Shown: one piece after another, positions 35,901 to 50,296 of the stretch
Layout: every line of letters begins with the position of its first letter
Position numbering within the stretch: position 1 is the first letter of the stretch
Assembly: GCF_000001735.4 (NCBI RefSeq)
Contig: NC_003070.9
Coordinates: 29,683,971 to 29,747,970 of the forward strand
Direction of reading: 5' to 3'
DNA length: 64,000 nt
Source: Arabidopsis thaliana
Taxonomy: Eukaryota > Streptophyta > Magnoliopsida > Brassicales > Brassicaceae
Notes under the pieces: generated by a model
Databases searched by the model: none
What the model was told of the DNA's origin: nothing
Seen by the model: the letters and a program-made list of their open reading frames with translations, nothing else
Translations under genes and position numbers: made by a program

Positions 35901-38900
35901 TGCTCCACTTCTGCTATAAAGCAATATGGGCAGGTATACTCAGCCTGCCCTCCGTCATTCCTTCTCCCATTAAATAAAGCACATATCTGATGCTGCCACG
36001 CCTCACATTTATCACATTGGACCCACTGCAAAAATCATACATAGAAACAAAATATAGCATGAACTAAAAAAACATACAAAGACGGGAGACAAACACAAAA
36101 TAAGTCTACAGAGTGGATAGGCTTTTACCCATTCTTCAGTCTCTTCATCATTTTTCTTTTTCTCGAGTCTTGCCTTAGGCATAGGGGTCCCTTCAGCGAG
36201 TATAGTGTCGCCGCGGGATTCATTATAACATGGAATACAAAAGTAATGACGAGTGTCACCAGCTCCTACGGTGTAGTACATAGCATTTCTCTTGATGCGA
36301 GCACCACAAGGGGTACAATAAATAGGTGGTGGCTCAAAGGTAAGCTTCTCCACTGCACATAGTTGGCAGGAATTCTCACTCATTGAATGCTCCATTGCCT
36401 GATTCTTTTCTGCTTTGGCTTTACTCTGCAAGCACATGAAGGACAATCATTAATCAAATATCTATTTAGATAAAATATGGAAAAATGTGTTTAACGGAAC
36501 AGCTCAATCAAGCCTCATACTGCAGATGAGTCATCTAGTACATGTAAAAAGGGAAAACTAATCAAACAAGCCGCATATAAAGCGAATACTAGTAATTAAT
36601 CACATTATTGTGTAAACCTCAAAAGTTACAGAAACCACAAACCTGCCCAACCCACTGACGGAGACCACGGATATGTTCTCTCACTTGTTCAGGAGTGAAC
36701 AATTCAGTTAATGAAACACCCTTTATCTCTGGTTTTCCAGATTTTGATGTATGTTCAGTAGACTCTGCCAGATTTTCTTTCTTAAGTGATTCAGGTTCTT
36801 TCTCCACTTTGGTAGTCTCTTGCATAGGTGAAACATCAGATAAATCTTGTTTATCAGGTTGACTGACAGGTCTTTGCTTGGGAATATTTTCAGCAATTCC
36901 AATTTTTGTATCTTTGAATCCGGGTCGTGTCTGGACAGAAAAGTCAGAAACCTCAGCTTTCACTTCAAAATATTTTGAAGGTGCACGTACATCACTGTGC
37001 TTATGATCTTTTCTTTCAGCGTACTGAGATGATTGTGCTTCTGTTACGGAAACAACTGAGCTCTTACAACTTTCTGTCTCAACATCCACAGGTTGAGAAG
37101 ACTGCTCCACCTTCAACCGTTTTAATGATGGTTGCAAATGACCTGAAATATCAGCACCAGGCGAAGTACAAGATTTTGCTCCAGCAGAGGTCTGTACAGC
37201 GTCACTTGATATTCCTCCACCATTCACTGACCTGGCTGCATCGGTTTCATTTTTTAATCGAGCAAGGGACCGTGCATTTGCCTGTTGCTGTAGGTAGGCC
37301 TTCACAGGAATACAGACAGGGCAGTTAGGTTCCTTACAACTTCGATGATGATTAATCAATGTCTTTGTGGGGAGGCAACGAGGATATGAACATTGAGGTG
37401 CAGCACAACTGTCCATGTGTTTCCAGAGCTTTTGAACCGTAACACAATTTCGATCAGGACACTTCCCTTCAGGCGCTTTGCAGTGGCGAGCATGGCGTAG
37501 AAAGAGGAGCCATTTCTGTTGATTTTTGAATCTCGGATCCCGGTTGCCATTTCCATTTCTACAAGTGGTAGCAGTAGGATTTTGGGGATTAAGGGATTCT
37601 GATGTAGTCGAGACACGATTTTGACCTATAATTGAGCCTCCAGACATATTATTGGGCTGAGCTTCATCCGTTCCAGACATTCTTTGTCGGAAATCCTCCT
37701 GAATGTGCCGTTCGTTCGACATACTATTAGACATTTGAGTATGTTCCTGTGACTGAGATTGCCAGTGACCACGCATCCCAGATTCTGTTTTCACTCCAAC
37801 AGAGAGGTTGCTAAAACCGTTGACAGAGTCTGAAGCCATACTATGCGGGTGCAACATCTGCTGTATCTGTTGGCTATTTTGAGGAACTGATGTGCACATA
37901 TCACTCTGACTTGTGACAGGGAGAATCTGAGAACCTGCATGACGGTCTTCTGCATTGTTCTGGTATTGATTCTGAAACTGAGAAAGCTGAAATTGCTCAG
38001 GAGTTTGGGAGTGGATAGACTCGCTAGGGTTCTCCATTCCAGGTTCATGTTTAACGTGAGTAACCATATCAGAAGCCACATTATTTTGCCCAAAAGCATC
38101 GTGACTTATAAATCTCTGTTGCTGCTGGCTTTGCTGCTTCAATTGCTGTTGATGAAGAAACTGCTGCTGCTGTTGGTGAAATTGATTAGGTTGTTGCTGA
38201 AACCGATTAGGCTGTTGCTGAAACTGCTGCTGTTGATGTGACTGCAAAAAAGGTACGAAAGATGATTACAAATCGGTATTCTCAGATTGATGTTTCACTG
38301 GTGCACTTTGCTGCATGCAAAGTGAATTCCATGGATTGCTTACCAAAGAAGAGCTAGTTCTAGACACAGCCTGGAAACTTGCTGTATTGGCATTCTGAGT
38401 ATTTGTCATCATCCCAACAGATGTTACAGCACCATACAAATTTCCCGATCCGAATGGGTCAGAGTTGTTTGTGCCATATCCATCACCTGAAACGGTAAAA
38501 TAACATAACAATTAAAATATTCTGATGAATACGCACAACAACAAGAGGTTAGAAACTACAATTTAGGGATGGGAAATAAAGACTTTACCCTGCATTCCTG
38601 AACGCTGAAGATTATCATAAGCCTGCTGTGAATTTCTGATAGGATTGGTGTAGGATGTACCTGAATCTACGCTTTTTGCATTCATTCCAACACCACCATT
38701 TATGGAGCTGTTAGACACATTAGACAATTTTTGTTGCATTCCAGGTCTAAGGCCAACACCCATTTGACTTCCATGGTTTTGCAGCATACGACTATTTTGG
38801 CCACCAATATCCTGCCTCAGTTGCTGTTGCTGAGTCTGAGGTACCATCATGGGAGCAGTAGAAAATCCACCACTATTGTTGGAAGCTTCAACACTCAAGT

Positions 38901-40014
38901 AAGACTGGCCATTATTGCTGTTGTTATTAGTACTACTGTTGACAAATCCAGGGGTAGGCATCATCTGGCCGGTATTTCTCTGGGAGCTCATGGATGACAT
39001 GTTCCCTCCAGACCCAAGACCAAAGTTACTCGATGAATGTTGGTATCCATTAGACAGGTTACCTGCAAAGAGAAGTAAAGGTGTTCAGAAAAAATATGCG
39101 CAGAAAATTTTATGCCCATATTTTATATAAGTTGTAGTGAAAGAACCTCCAAGCATGCCACCAGAATTTAGCAGGTTTCCAGTGTTCATAGCACTAGTTG
39201 TGATGTTATTACTTCCAGCCATTGTAGCATCACCTGAGGAAGTAATCATCAAATTTGGATTCCCACCACTGTGTTGTAATCCTGGAGTGGGTATCATTGT
39301 TCCAACCGAAGAAGAATTAGCGTGTCGCTGATTGTAGTTATTTAACTGCCTGCCTTTGATTAGACTTGCCAGCCGAGGTTCAAGGGTTGACGGGTTCACG
39401 TAATCTTCCTGCGATTCAAAATGGAAGTGTAGCACGTTAACAAGAAATTTCAAGTTAGGACATTAGCCAACAAGCTGGATCTAGTGGCAAAATTTTAAAT
39501 GCCAAATACGTGCCTATCCTTTCCTTAAGTATATTAAATAAATACCTTTGTGTTAGCAATTTTAAACAGCCCCTCCTCTAAGCGTCTAGCAACATCCATA
39601 TATTTAGCCTTTGATGCTTCATCAGCTGGAGATGGTTGCTTTTGCTGTAAGATATTGAAACTGAAAAGAAAGAAGAGAAATACACGGATTTGATTGGCGA
39701 TAAACTGGAGATATTGAATCCAATCCAAAATAAATAGCCGTATAACAAGAGCAAGGAAATATAACTGCAAAATGGTGGGAAGACACCAAAGTCAAAAGCT
39801 TGAGAAAAGCAAAGGCTTACATCCTGATTCGCATAGCCTGCCGAAGTTTCAAGATGTCATTGTCAACGGGAGAAACGCGTGAAGGTCCTAAACCAGCACC
39901 AGTAGCAGGAGCTGAACCACCACCAACTAAATTCTGCATTTGGGAGTTCCCATTTTGCTGGGACATAGTCCCTTGGTTTGAAACCTGCCCCGACATGTGA
40001 GCCTGAACATTCAT
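32963..40014 (-). CDS. HAC1: p300/CBP-type histone acetyltransferase HAC1 (At1g79000)
   Basis: Nuclear coactivator acetylating histones; in Arabidopsis linked to flowering time and hormone signalling. Exons: 39821-40014, 39546-39660, 39147-39408, 38589-39062, 38344-38486, 36643-38241, 36129-36425, 35747-36025, 35458-35586, 35141-35341, 34894-35036, 34489-34801, 34244-34383, 33997-34075, 33518-33910, 33190-33407, 32963-33077. Sum 5094 nt, 1697 residues. Order: Asn/Ser/Gln-rich N-terminus with a long poly-Gln-like tract (after residue 396), TAZ finger (about 625-715), Cys-rich finger and PHD-like WVQCDKC (about 950-1065), CBP-type HAT (about 1085-1520) with two ZZ fingers at its end, and a C-terminal TAZ (about 1575-1660). 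The animal bromodomain is absent, as in all plant HACs. The joined frame has no breaks. Confidence 0.97.
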
Positions 40015-41167
40015 AGCTACCTCTTCAGTCTCCGTCGCCTTGTCCTAGTTCTTCTGGTAATTAACAGTAACAAACACTGCATAACTTTCCTCTCCTCCAG
40101 AAGTCACAGTATCCAAATTTCATCTCCTGATTTAGCACCTTAGAGAATGTCCTGCTAAAAAAACTTGGTGTAATCAGAGAACTGAAATTGTCACAATTTG
40201 ATCTCATATTAATTGGGAGATAGTATCAATCATAGTATCAACTAAAGAAGTAATTAAACCCCAAAATAGTTACCAAAAATGAACAAAATGATAAACCCTA
40301 AAAATTCACCCCCAATCTTTGAATTGATACAAAAAGGAGTAAAATTTGGCAACAAAGTGGAGAAATTTGACGGAGACCAACCGGTTGCTACAGATTGTAC
40401 GATGATTGGAGTCTGCACAATGAAACAAAGCCGGTGAACAGCCGATGCGGCACGTGTGAACTCAAACCAAAAGCGAGGTCAGAAATTAGGATCAAGCAGT
40501 AGACAAATCCCAGAAAGAAGATGGCAAATCAAAAGCGAATGAATTCAGGTTTTCCCAAATCGGGGGATGTTCTGGGCTTGTAGGTTCGTCGAATTTGGGA
40601 TTTTTCTTTGGACTCGCTCGATTTGGGGATTTTGTTTTTTTTTTTCTTTCCTTTCTAGGGATTCGTTGTTTTTCTAAAATAGTAACTCAACAAAAAATAC
40701 ACATTAAAATATTAATTTTGCTGTCTGAATACGATAATTGGCGCAACCAAAAGGCAAATAAATGAAAAAATCGACAAGCATTATGTTTAGATCGGACAGA
40801 TTAGGATAAACTATAAGCATATGATCCTGTCCGTCCGCCGTAAAAAAAAAAAAGACATGATCTTGTCCGTCCGATCAAATATTTCTTAATGTACAGATAT
40901 ACCCTTGTAGCTTAAGACTTATCTGTTTTCAGTCTTTGACCAAATTAAATGCTCTTTCTCCGAACCGAAAACACCTAATAACCGGAACTCATGAACCGAA
41001 AATCAAAGTCAGGTTGGTTACAAACAATTCAATTACACAGCACAAAATCTGGATTACAAAAGAGTTTTCACACGCATATGATCTCGTCTTTATTTTCAAA
41101 CAGAAGCAACGAAAATGTTTCCCCGGGAAAAACAAGTTGAATGAAGCAGAGACTGTTGTAGAATGGT
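40015..41167. other. HAC1 leader and promoter, complex I gene 3' UTR
   Basis: 1.15 kb. The left part is HAC1 5' leader, probably with an intron: an AAACCCTA telobox-like motif sits near 40283, and TC-rich leader sequence near 40600-40650. The right part (about 40900-41167) is AT-rich and should hold the complex I subunit 3' UTR. A pair of related blocks (ATCTTGTCCGTCCG / GATCCTGTCCGTCCG) lies at about 40824-40880. No gene is seen. Confidence 0.5.
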
Positions 41168-42963
<1,796 letters not shown>

Positions 42964-43311
42964 TGATGGAGCACCCAAATTCCGATTTAGGTTCCTTCCT
43001 TCTTCACTGCGATTGATGAGCAAACCTGAACTTCCGATTAAAATCAATAAAGAGCCCTAAAATCCTATTTTGTCCTTTGAGTTGAAGATATTATTACAAT
43101 TTGGTCCCTGGTACAATAGTTTTTGGTTTTCCAAACCGCCGATAGAACCGGATTTTGAATTAAACAGATTCTTTCCTTAACCGAAAATAAACAGAAATAC
43201 ACACAATAACCAGTTAGTTACAAAGTGCTAAAACTTATTTAGCTGAGAATCGTTATTGCATACACCATTGGTGATGGAAAATTCTTTACAAAGCAAGATT
43301 GTGAAAATATC
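42964..43311. other. Promoter of complex I gene and 3' UTR of EPL-like gene
   Basis: 348 bases. It includes the short leader of the complex I gene, a stretch with AACCGG/CCGG sites, and AT-rich sequence next to the next stop codon. No gene is seen. Confidence 0.5.
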
Positions 43312-46089
43312 TCAATCGAAGTTGGTAGACCGGTGATTTGGAGCAATGTAATAAGAGTTTCCACAATTAATGTGAGATTGCATCAACGGATTCCATCTAT
43401 CGAAAATAATTCGGCCACCACGCCCAATCCTCCCCTGAAACCGACTTGGAGGTTGACCTGGTGATGAATCCGGTGTTGGAGGAACAATCCCTGCAGCTGC
43501 CAGTTTATCGGGAACCAGCGGTTTTGTGAATAGCATTACCGGTTCATTAGGATCCTAAGGAACAAAATCATTACAGGTTTGCTTAAATGATTGATTATAG
43601 TAGCTAGAGAGAGCTTAGGTGTTGTAAGAGAAGGTTTTACCAGTCTGTGAAGCCATCCATGCTGTGACTGTCGTCTTCTAACTTCTTGTTTGATGCCTCC
43701 GGGATGAGATGCATTCAGATTTAAGTTGGTGAAACGAGAACTAGGAATAACCGCAGGTCTTGTACGTACACGAGTACTGGTGTGATCATCAGAGTCCATC
43801 AGTTCATCATCGCTTGAGCCAAATTTGTATGATGTTGTAGTGGGTTGAAATCCAGGCATAGCCAAGCTATCTTCCAAGAGCTCTGTTTCATGCTGCAAAA
43901 AAAAAAACAATTTTAGACCCGGAAAACGGAAAACAGAGAGTTTTAGAGGAAGTAGAAGTAAGTACCCTGTATTGGAGTTGGATTCTCTGAAGGCTAACCT
44001 CACTGTCCATGACATCCCTCTTCTTCTCTTCTCTCTACGGAATGGGTAACATCAAATTAGCAACTTTGGAGAATGCAATCCGCTTGTTAAGATAAACACT
44101 AAAACTGTCATATAGAACACCTTAATGAGAGCCTCCAGAATGCTCTGTGCTTGGCCTAGATTGCGTCTAACCTGATAATAACATATCCCATGTATTCAGA
44201 ATCCAATAGAAAACCATAAAAGAATCACTAACAGATCATTAACAAGCAGAAAAAACAATGTTGTCCAGAGAGAAACTAAAAGAAGGCACTGTAAACGTAA
44301 ATTGCTCAGATTTCAGGAAATTAAAGAACCATAAAGGTTCAGGTGCCTCACTCACCTGTCGAAGCTTTTCAAATGACTGCACATTGTTTTCTCTCCTCTG
44401 CATCTGAAGATGAAGTAAAGCCTTATCACTATTTTTCTTTCTCCAGTTGGATTTTAATAGAAAAAATGTCGCACATGCATAAAAAAGACAGCCTACCCTT
44501 CTTGTGTGGAGTCTGTGAACTTTCTCCCTTGGCCTAAACACATTATAGGGATTGGTGTCATTAACCGGTGGGGGAGGCTGTTCCAAACAATGAAGCAAAA
44601 CATTAACTAAATAATCGAGGTAAGATGCCTTTCCAACATAGGCCTTGATCGTTTCAAATGGAAATAAATAATACAAACCTGTAAACGCCGTAAGATAGGC
44701 TTCTGCCATCTTTTACGCTAAGTTCACATAAAAAACAGAAAACGAAACATATGCATAAGTATTATCAGCCAAAGGTACTCCATATGTGGAACTGCTTTGT
44801 CATTCACAAGAACTATGCATAGGTTTCACGAATCAAATAATCTATTAAACCGTCTTATCTCACCCCGTAAAATAAGATCATTAACCTATGCAACATAACG
44901 TCTGTATCCAGAAAACTTGTAACAATCACATAAGTTTTATTTCAAACCTTTTCTTTCCAGTAGTTGAAGATCGCCTGGAAGGTTCCATAATTAATGGACA
45001 GTACTTGCAGCACCTGCAATAAGAATCAGAACTAATCATTCAAATGTTTTGTACTGCTTCTAAAATGAGTGTAGAGTTATAATAACAAGAGATATATAAT
45101 CCAAAAGTAAAGGTATACATCAGAAGCAGCATCAAACTGCAAAAGCACAGGAACTGGAGAGCCGAGAGTAGGTGTAATAACTCCTGCTCTTTCCCGCGTC
45201 TTGTGATCCAACACCTCTAGTTTAAAAATGATGATCTCAAGCCTGTATCAAACAATTTAACACATTTGTGTTGTGCATCAAATGGAACGATTCTTCTTTC
45301 GGTATCTATTTCACTAAGAGTTTTGGTTTTAACAATTTTAGCAGAATCCAATTTCTAGTGAATAAAGCAAACTAATTCAGCAACAGTACAAAACTAAAAG
45401 ACGCAGAGAGTCTGAATAACCCAATCCGCCTCAACGTTTAAAATATCAGCATGATGCAGCTACAAGATAACAGAAAAATACTGATGATGATGATAAATCC
45501 GAAGAAGAAGAGCTATAAGGATAGTTGGATTGGTTACTTTACTTTTCAGGTGGAAGTTCTTTCTTATCCTTATCAAACTCATAAAGCCAGTCTTCATCCT
45601 CATTGTCAAGATCATACTCCACAAATTCTCCAAGCTCAGACCGAGCTGCATAAACAAACAGACAAACTTATAGTCTGCACATAACAAAGAAACCACCTTC
45701 ATTGCCAATGAATACAAAACCAAATCAGAGGAAATTGGTACCTCCTCTTGCACGTAGATAAGAAGCAGGCTGACCAAAAGTCGGAGAATAATCCCTTTCA
45801 TATGTATCCACAATAACAAATTGAGGTGTTGGTATTTCTGAAGCCGGTTTCTTACTTGGCACTGGAGCCACCTGATAGTAACAATGGTTAAAATGGTCGA
45901 ATGTTTCGAAGTTAGAACAAAATGGAAATTCACCTCATTGTCAACTTCTACGGAAGCAATACGCAGCAACTGAGAATTTCTAGTGGTAGAAGTTGGAGTC
46001 TCATCATCTTCAAAGTCTTTAAAGGATTTTAAAATGGGAAGCTTCTTATGAATGTCTAATGGCCGTGGCCGGAAAGAGAGCCTACTCAT
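43312..46089 (-). CDS. Enhancer-of-Polycomb-like protein (At1g79020)
   Basis: Homologue of Epl1/EPC, a scaffold subunit of the NuA4/TIP60 histone acetyltransferase complex in the nucleus. Exons: 45934-46089, 45742-45871, 45543-45645, 45119-45242, 44948-45013, 44679-44717, 44497-44577, 44356-44403, 44121-44171, 43966-44034, 43641-43892, 43312-43554. Sum 1362 nt, 453 residues. Seen: N-terminal basic motif MSRLSFRPRPLDIHKKLPI typical of EPL1 proteins, an acidic DLDNEDEDWLYEFDKD block, a NYWKEKRKRWQKPILRRLQPPPP segment (central conserved region), the FRPREKVHRLHTRR motif, then a charged coiled-coil-like segment and a low-complexity C-terminus with PPTPDSSPGQPP. Start is the only upstream ATG in frame. 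Role inferred from the family. Confidence 0.92.
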
Positions 46090-46951
46090 ATTACCTTCTT
46101 CCTCACTATTCTACTTACAAGTGTGCCTATAAATACAGATGATAGATATCTATATATATATATATATATATGTATGTTGCTCCAATAAGACAGGACGAAG
46201 CTTAATCTGTAATACTCAAATAGCTCAGAGTGCCAAAACTCGAAAAAAAAAGGTTTACACGAAGAGAAAACAAAACAGAGACAACGAAATTAATCGAACA
46301 CGAATTTTAGGGTTAGGGTTTTTGTTTTTGAATCTGAATGGAACGAGAAAAAGAAAAATCAAATTAAATACCCAAAATTTCCAAACCTATATCCCTCTTC
46401 GTCGTCAATTTCCCAGATTCTAGGGGTTTTTTTTCCTCTGCCGGGAAAAATTGCGGCGGCTACCCAAAAAGGAAACTCTTCCGTGATTAACCCAGAAGGT
46501 CAAAATCGAAGCTTTGAAGGAAATTAAAAAAAAAAAATATTGGAGGTCGACGTGTTTGATTCGTCAGCAACATACAGAGGAGGGAAAACTTTAGTAAATT
46601 TGGGTTCGATTTCTCAATTTTTATTTTCTCATGTTTAAAAGGGACAGAATTATTAAAAATTCAAACTTTATAAATTTAGTAACCATTAACATTTCTTTTT
46701 TAAGCTTCTTCTTATCAAATGAACCACCTTTAAATCTACACATTGATTCAGAAAAAGAAAAAAGAAAAACAGCTTCTTTAGTTTACCACAATGAAAAATC
46801 CAAAGATTCTTTTTTTTTTCTTTTGGAAGAACAATCGACAGATACTATTTACAGAGAAAGACTCCCCTAAAAAAATTATGATCTTCAAGGCTTTGGATTC
46901 ACCGTGGTGAGCTATATGAAAATTTTGTTTATGGTTTCGATCAAATTTGAA
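46090..46951. other. EPL-like promoter and leader, J-protein 3' UTR
   Basis: 862 bases. It holds a (TA)n microsatellite (about 46151-46172), a double telobox in the EPL-like leader (46306-46321), several T-runs, and on the right the J-protein 3' UTR. No gene is seen. Confidence 0.5.
46306..46321 (-). promoter_or_regulatory. Double telobox in the EPL-like leader
   Basis: The minus strand reads AAACCCTAACCCTAAA, two overlapping plant telobox motifs, about 220 bases upstream of the EPL-like start. Teloboxes near starts are typical of plant housekeeping and translation-related promoters. Confidence 0.6.
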
Positions 46952-49600
46952 TCAAGTGGAAGTTCTTCGCCACTGTTTCTTGCTTTTCATCTGGCCCAAC
47001 TTGAAAGGGCTCCAGCTTTTTCTACGTTTTGAGGTTTCGCAGAAGAGACCTGAAGCAAGAGCTTGTTGAAGCCATAGCTCAAACTCTTCTTCGTCCTCAT
47101 CCATCATCTCCACATCTAGATCCCATGGGAACCTACTTGAGTTTGATCTCTGTGTTGTCTTTTCTAACCCAACCATGTTCACATGAAAGCTTGGTCTATG
47201 CGTGTTTGGTCTACAAGCCATTCCCTATTTAATCCAATCAAAACATGTTAATGTATCTCAAGTCATCTTCGCATTTAAGTAATCCGCAGAGGAACCGGTA
47301 AGAGAACTGACCTGACAAATGGCCCATTCTGAGACGTCAAATATTTTGCTCTCCGCGCAAACAAAAGCACGCGGTATTTCAATCTTAATGGACATGAAAA
47401 AGAAAGTGATTGAGCTGAGGATACTGAGGCAAAACCAAATTCATTATAACATTTGACAAGGCGAGAAAGAAGCTTTTTTATACCTTATGTGCTCTCTCGA
47501 AGGGTAATGTCCCTTTGAGTTCGACCCATCCATCTCCATCTTTTGCTTGATGATATTGGCCACAATCCTACATTTAACAAATTAGATTATCTGTAAGAGA
47601 GGTTTGAAATAACGAAAATGCAAGAACAATATTCTTTAACTGTTTCTGAGTTGGTTGGATTCATCACCTGGCACCATCTTGCCTTTGCTTTTGTCCTATT
47701 GGTACATATCCATATGTGTGAATTACCACATTTTGTACAGTGTATCCGCCTTGACTCATCTGATCGATAATCAGGACCACTCTGCTTATCAAAATAGGAA
47801 TAATGTATGGAACATGAGACCACACGCCAAAAGATATTACAGAGAAGCTAAAAGACTTTAACTAAACCTGATGCGAAGAAGCATGAGATGTCTGACAAAC
47901 ACTCCTAGTCCTAGATTCTTCTTTTCGTAGTTGCTCATCGTAATCTCTCTTCTTTACGAAATCAGATAGAACCTGAAAAAGATAATACAACCATTACATG
48001 TCTATATATCAAAATACCAAGAACTTCAAAATATACAAATTCAAGATTATAAGTAATTCGACTACCTCGTAAGCACTTTGAAGTTTCTTGAATGATTCAC
48101 TTGCCAATGGACTCCCCATATTTTTATCAGGATGAACCAACATTGCCTAGAACATATTGAACACACTTCATTAACATTCAGAGAGATTTCATTAACCACC
48201 TACTCAGCATTGGAAAAGAGGAGAAACCTTCTTCCTATACTCTTTCTTAAGCACCGCAGCATCGATCTTTTTATGCCGAGGGACCCCCAATGCTTCATAA
48301 TGATTCAAACTATTCAGTATTCTCTTCATTTCATCAGCTGAACTTGACTCTTCTATTTTGACTATTTTAACACTAGAAATTTCCTTTACGGTATTAACAA
48401 CAGTAGAAGGCGCAGTTGGTTTAGCAGAAGACTTATTCTCGTGAATCTTTGTCTCGGTTTCATCTTCGACAGGAACTGAAGGATACTCAAATTCCCTTGA
48501 ATAGTCTTCTTCTATGATTGTTTCTTTCGGTTTCTTTGGTTCCTCGTGTTGTGGTTTTTCACTTAGATTGTCACACCATTGAAGAAGACAATTTAATATA
48601 TCGTTGGACAAGAAAGCAAGATTTATTGAGAGGAAAAGACCAAGCCATCCAAGTCTGACTTTGACACAATACATCGCATATAAGCCCGCCACAAGAACCA
48701 CCACGCGAGCATGATTTAAGGAGAATAAATAGCCTGAATCAAACAAAAATAGAGAAATCAATACCATGTAAATAGTCGAGATCATGCATAAAAATACTCA
48801 TTGACCAATAACCGGAAAGACTCAACCCAGCCAACAAACTAATCTAAAGTGGCTGTATTGTAACAGTGGAAGAGCATAAGAACAGAACTGATCAGGGAAA
48901 AAATCAAAACTTACCTCCGACTATAAACAATGTTCCAGTGATCCAAAAGTTTGCATACATCCATAAAATCAAAATTCCAAATAGTCCTACGATAAAGAGC
49001 CCAGGAGTGCAACCCAAGTTCAGAACAACAGCTGCAGCAGCTCCCTGCAATAGTAAATTCAGGTGAACCTCAACTCAATAAACCAAATCTCCAATCTAAT
49101 GTAGACTTAAAACAATTAGTGAGGAATAGCATCTAGATCAAGAATAATCGCCTTTCTGAATTTCAATCCTTAGATAAGTTTCACTATCAGTTTGGTGAGT
49201 GGAATACACTTCTATTGATAGATCTCAAATCCAGAAATAGAGATTACAGGAAAAGGGGAAAATCAAAAGACATTATTACCATACTAAGGAGAACATAGAG
49301 CAAGCAAGATAAGGAAGTCAAGCTAAGGAAGCAACTCCACATTATCAGAAGCAAAGCAGCTGAACCCAATTTGGCGCTGCAATGGAAACCCCTAAAAATG
49401 CAGTCTTTCCAATAAAGAACTGACAACTGAAGCAATCCTAATAGCTTCCCACATCCACTACACACCAATGGCCAGTGACGCTCCACAAGCCCTCCTATCA
49501 TCTCCCCAAAGCATCGCATCGCAGAACAAGCATCGGAGCACATATGTTTCTGAGATTGCATCCATTTCCAACCTTGCTTAACCAACCCAATATCCTCCAT
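46952..49600 (-). CDS. Membrane-anchored J-domain protein (At1g79030)
   Basis: HSP40-type co-chaperone with predicted membrane segments. Exons: 49280-49600, 48915-49044, 48228-48733, 48066-48146, 47868-47972, 47668-47781, 47484-47567, 47312-47383, 46952-47224. Sum 1686 nt, 561 residues. Order: several hydrophobic segments in the first 200 residues (LLLIMWSCFLSLTSLSCLLY, GLFIVGLFGILILWMYANFW, VVVLVAGLYAMYCV), an acidic Pro/Lys-rich linker, a J domain (about 294-370) with intact His324-Pro-Asp motif split by introns on both sides, then a zinc-ribbon-like CTKC...CQDC unit (about 395-420), an acidic DEDEEEF patch and a basic Lys/Arg-rich tail. J-protein function is clear; client and membrane (ER most likely) are unknown. 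Confidence 0.93.
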
Positions 49601-49839
49601 CGCTAAAATCCAACAACTTCAATCCCTAGCTTAGCTCAACCTCGAGTTAACTCACAGAGACAGAAACCGAGATCGACAGGGGTGAGAACATAACCAAAGA
49701 GACTCATCTCTCGACGAAACTAGCTGCTTCTCATCCATGAATGACTTCGATAAGAATTCACATAGAAAACCCCACCACGTTTCGGTAACTTAATTCAACA
49801 GATTTGCCGCATAAACTTCAGAGAGAAGATAAACAAATA

Positions 49840-49859
49840 CAACAACAACAACAACAACA
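49840..49859. repeat. (CAA)n microsatellite
   Basis: About six CAA units in the region expected to be J-protein leader (read as TTG on the transcribed strand). Confidence 0.8.
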
Positions 49860-50287
49860 CAGTGTTGCAAGAAGAAAATCCGGTCACGCTGATTCGTTCA
49901 ACGCAAATCCCTTCACATGCAAGTTTCCCCAAAAACAACAGATTAGAAAAAAAGGCAAAGCAAAGCTCCGTAATATCTGAAACAACAACAACAGAAAAAA
50001 GGAATCTTTTCTTTCCCCTTTATTAGCAAAACCAGTCTTTGCTTCATTCAAAGACATTCCCTAAATTACCCATCAAGCTCCCACTTTTAAAAACCGATCT
50101 TTGATCGGATCCAGTAAAAATCATAGTAATTTTCCGGCGAATAGAATGCTTCGTCGGAGATTTCACCACCACCGACAAGTAGTTCCCCGGAGAGAGAAAT
50201 AGAGAGAGTGGTAAACAAAAGTAAGAAAATGGGCTTCTTTAGTTAAAGTCGATTGGAGAGGGGGACACTGTAAGATTAAAGCTTGAG

Positions 50288-50296
50288 AAACCCTAA
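50288..50296. promoter_or_regulatory. Telobox AAACCCTAA
   Basis: AAACCCTAA lies in the proximal promoter or leader region of the J-protein gene. A single copy, listed because the EPL-like leader has a similar motif. Confidence 0.4.

Noticed and set aside
36927..37328. A 133-codon plus-strand frame inside HAC1
   Set aside because: Antisense shadow of the large HAC1 exon; no similarity recognised.
38100..38240. CAG/CTG-rich tract as an unstable repeat
   Set aside because: It encodes the HAC1 glutamine-rich region with mixed codons and interruptions, not a pure microsatellite.
38242..38343. HAC1 exon extension ending in a stop shortly after SSSL
   Set aside because: Reading through the donor gives an early stop. 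Splicing at 38344/38241 restores the glutamine-rich frame and the known 1697-residue length.
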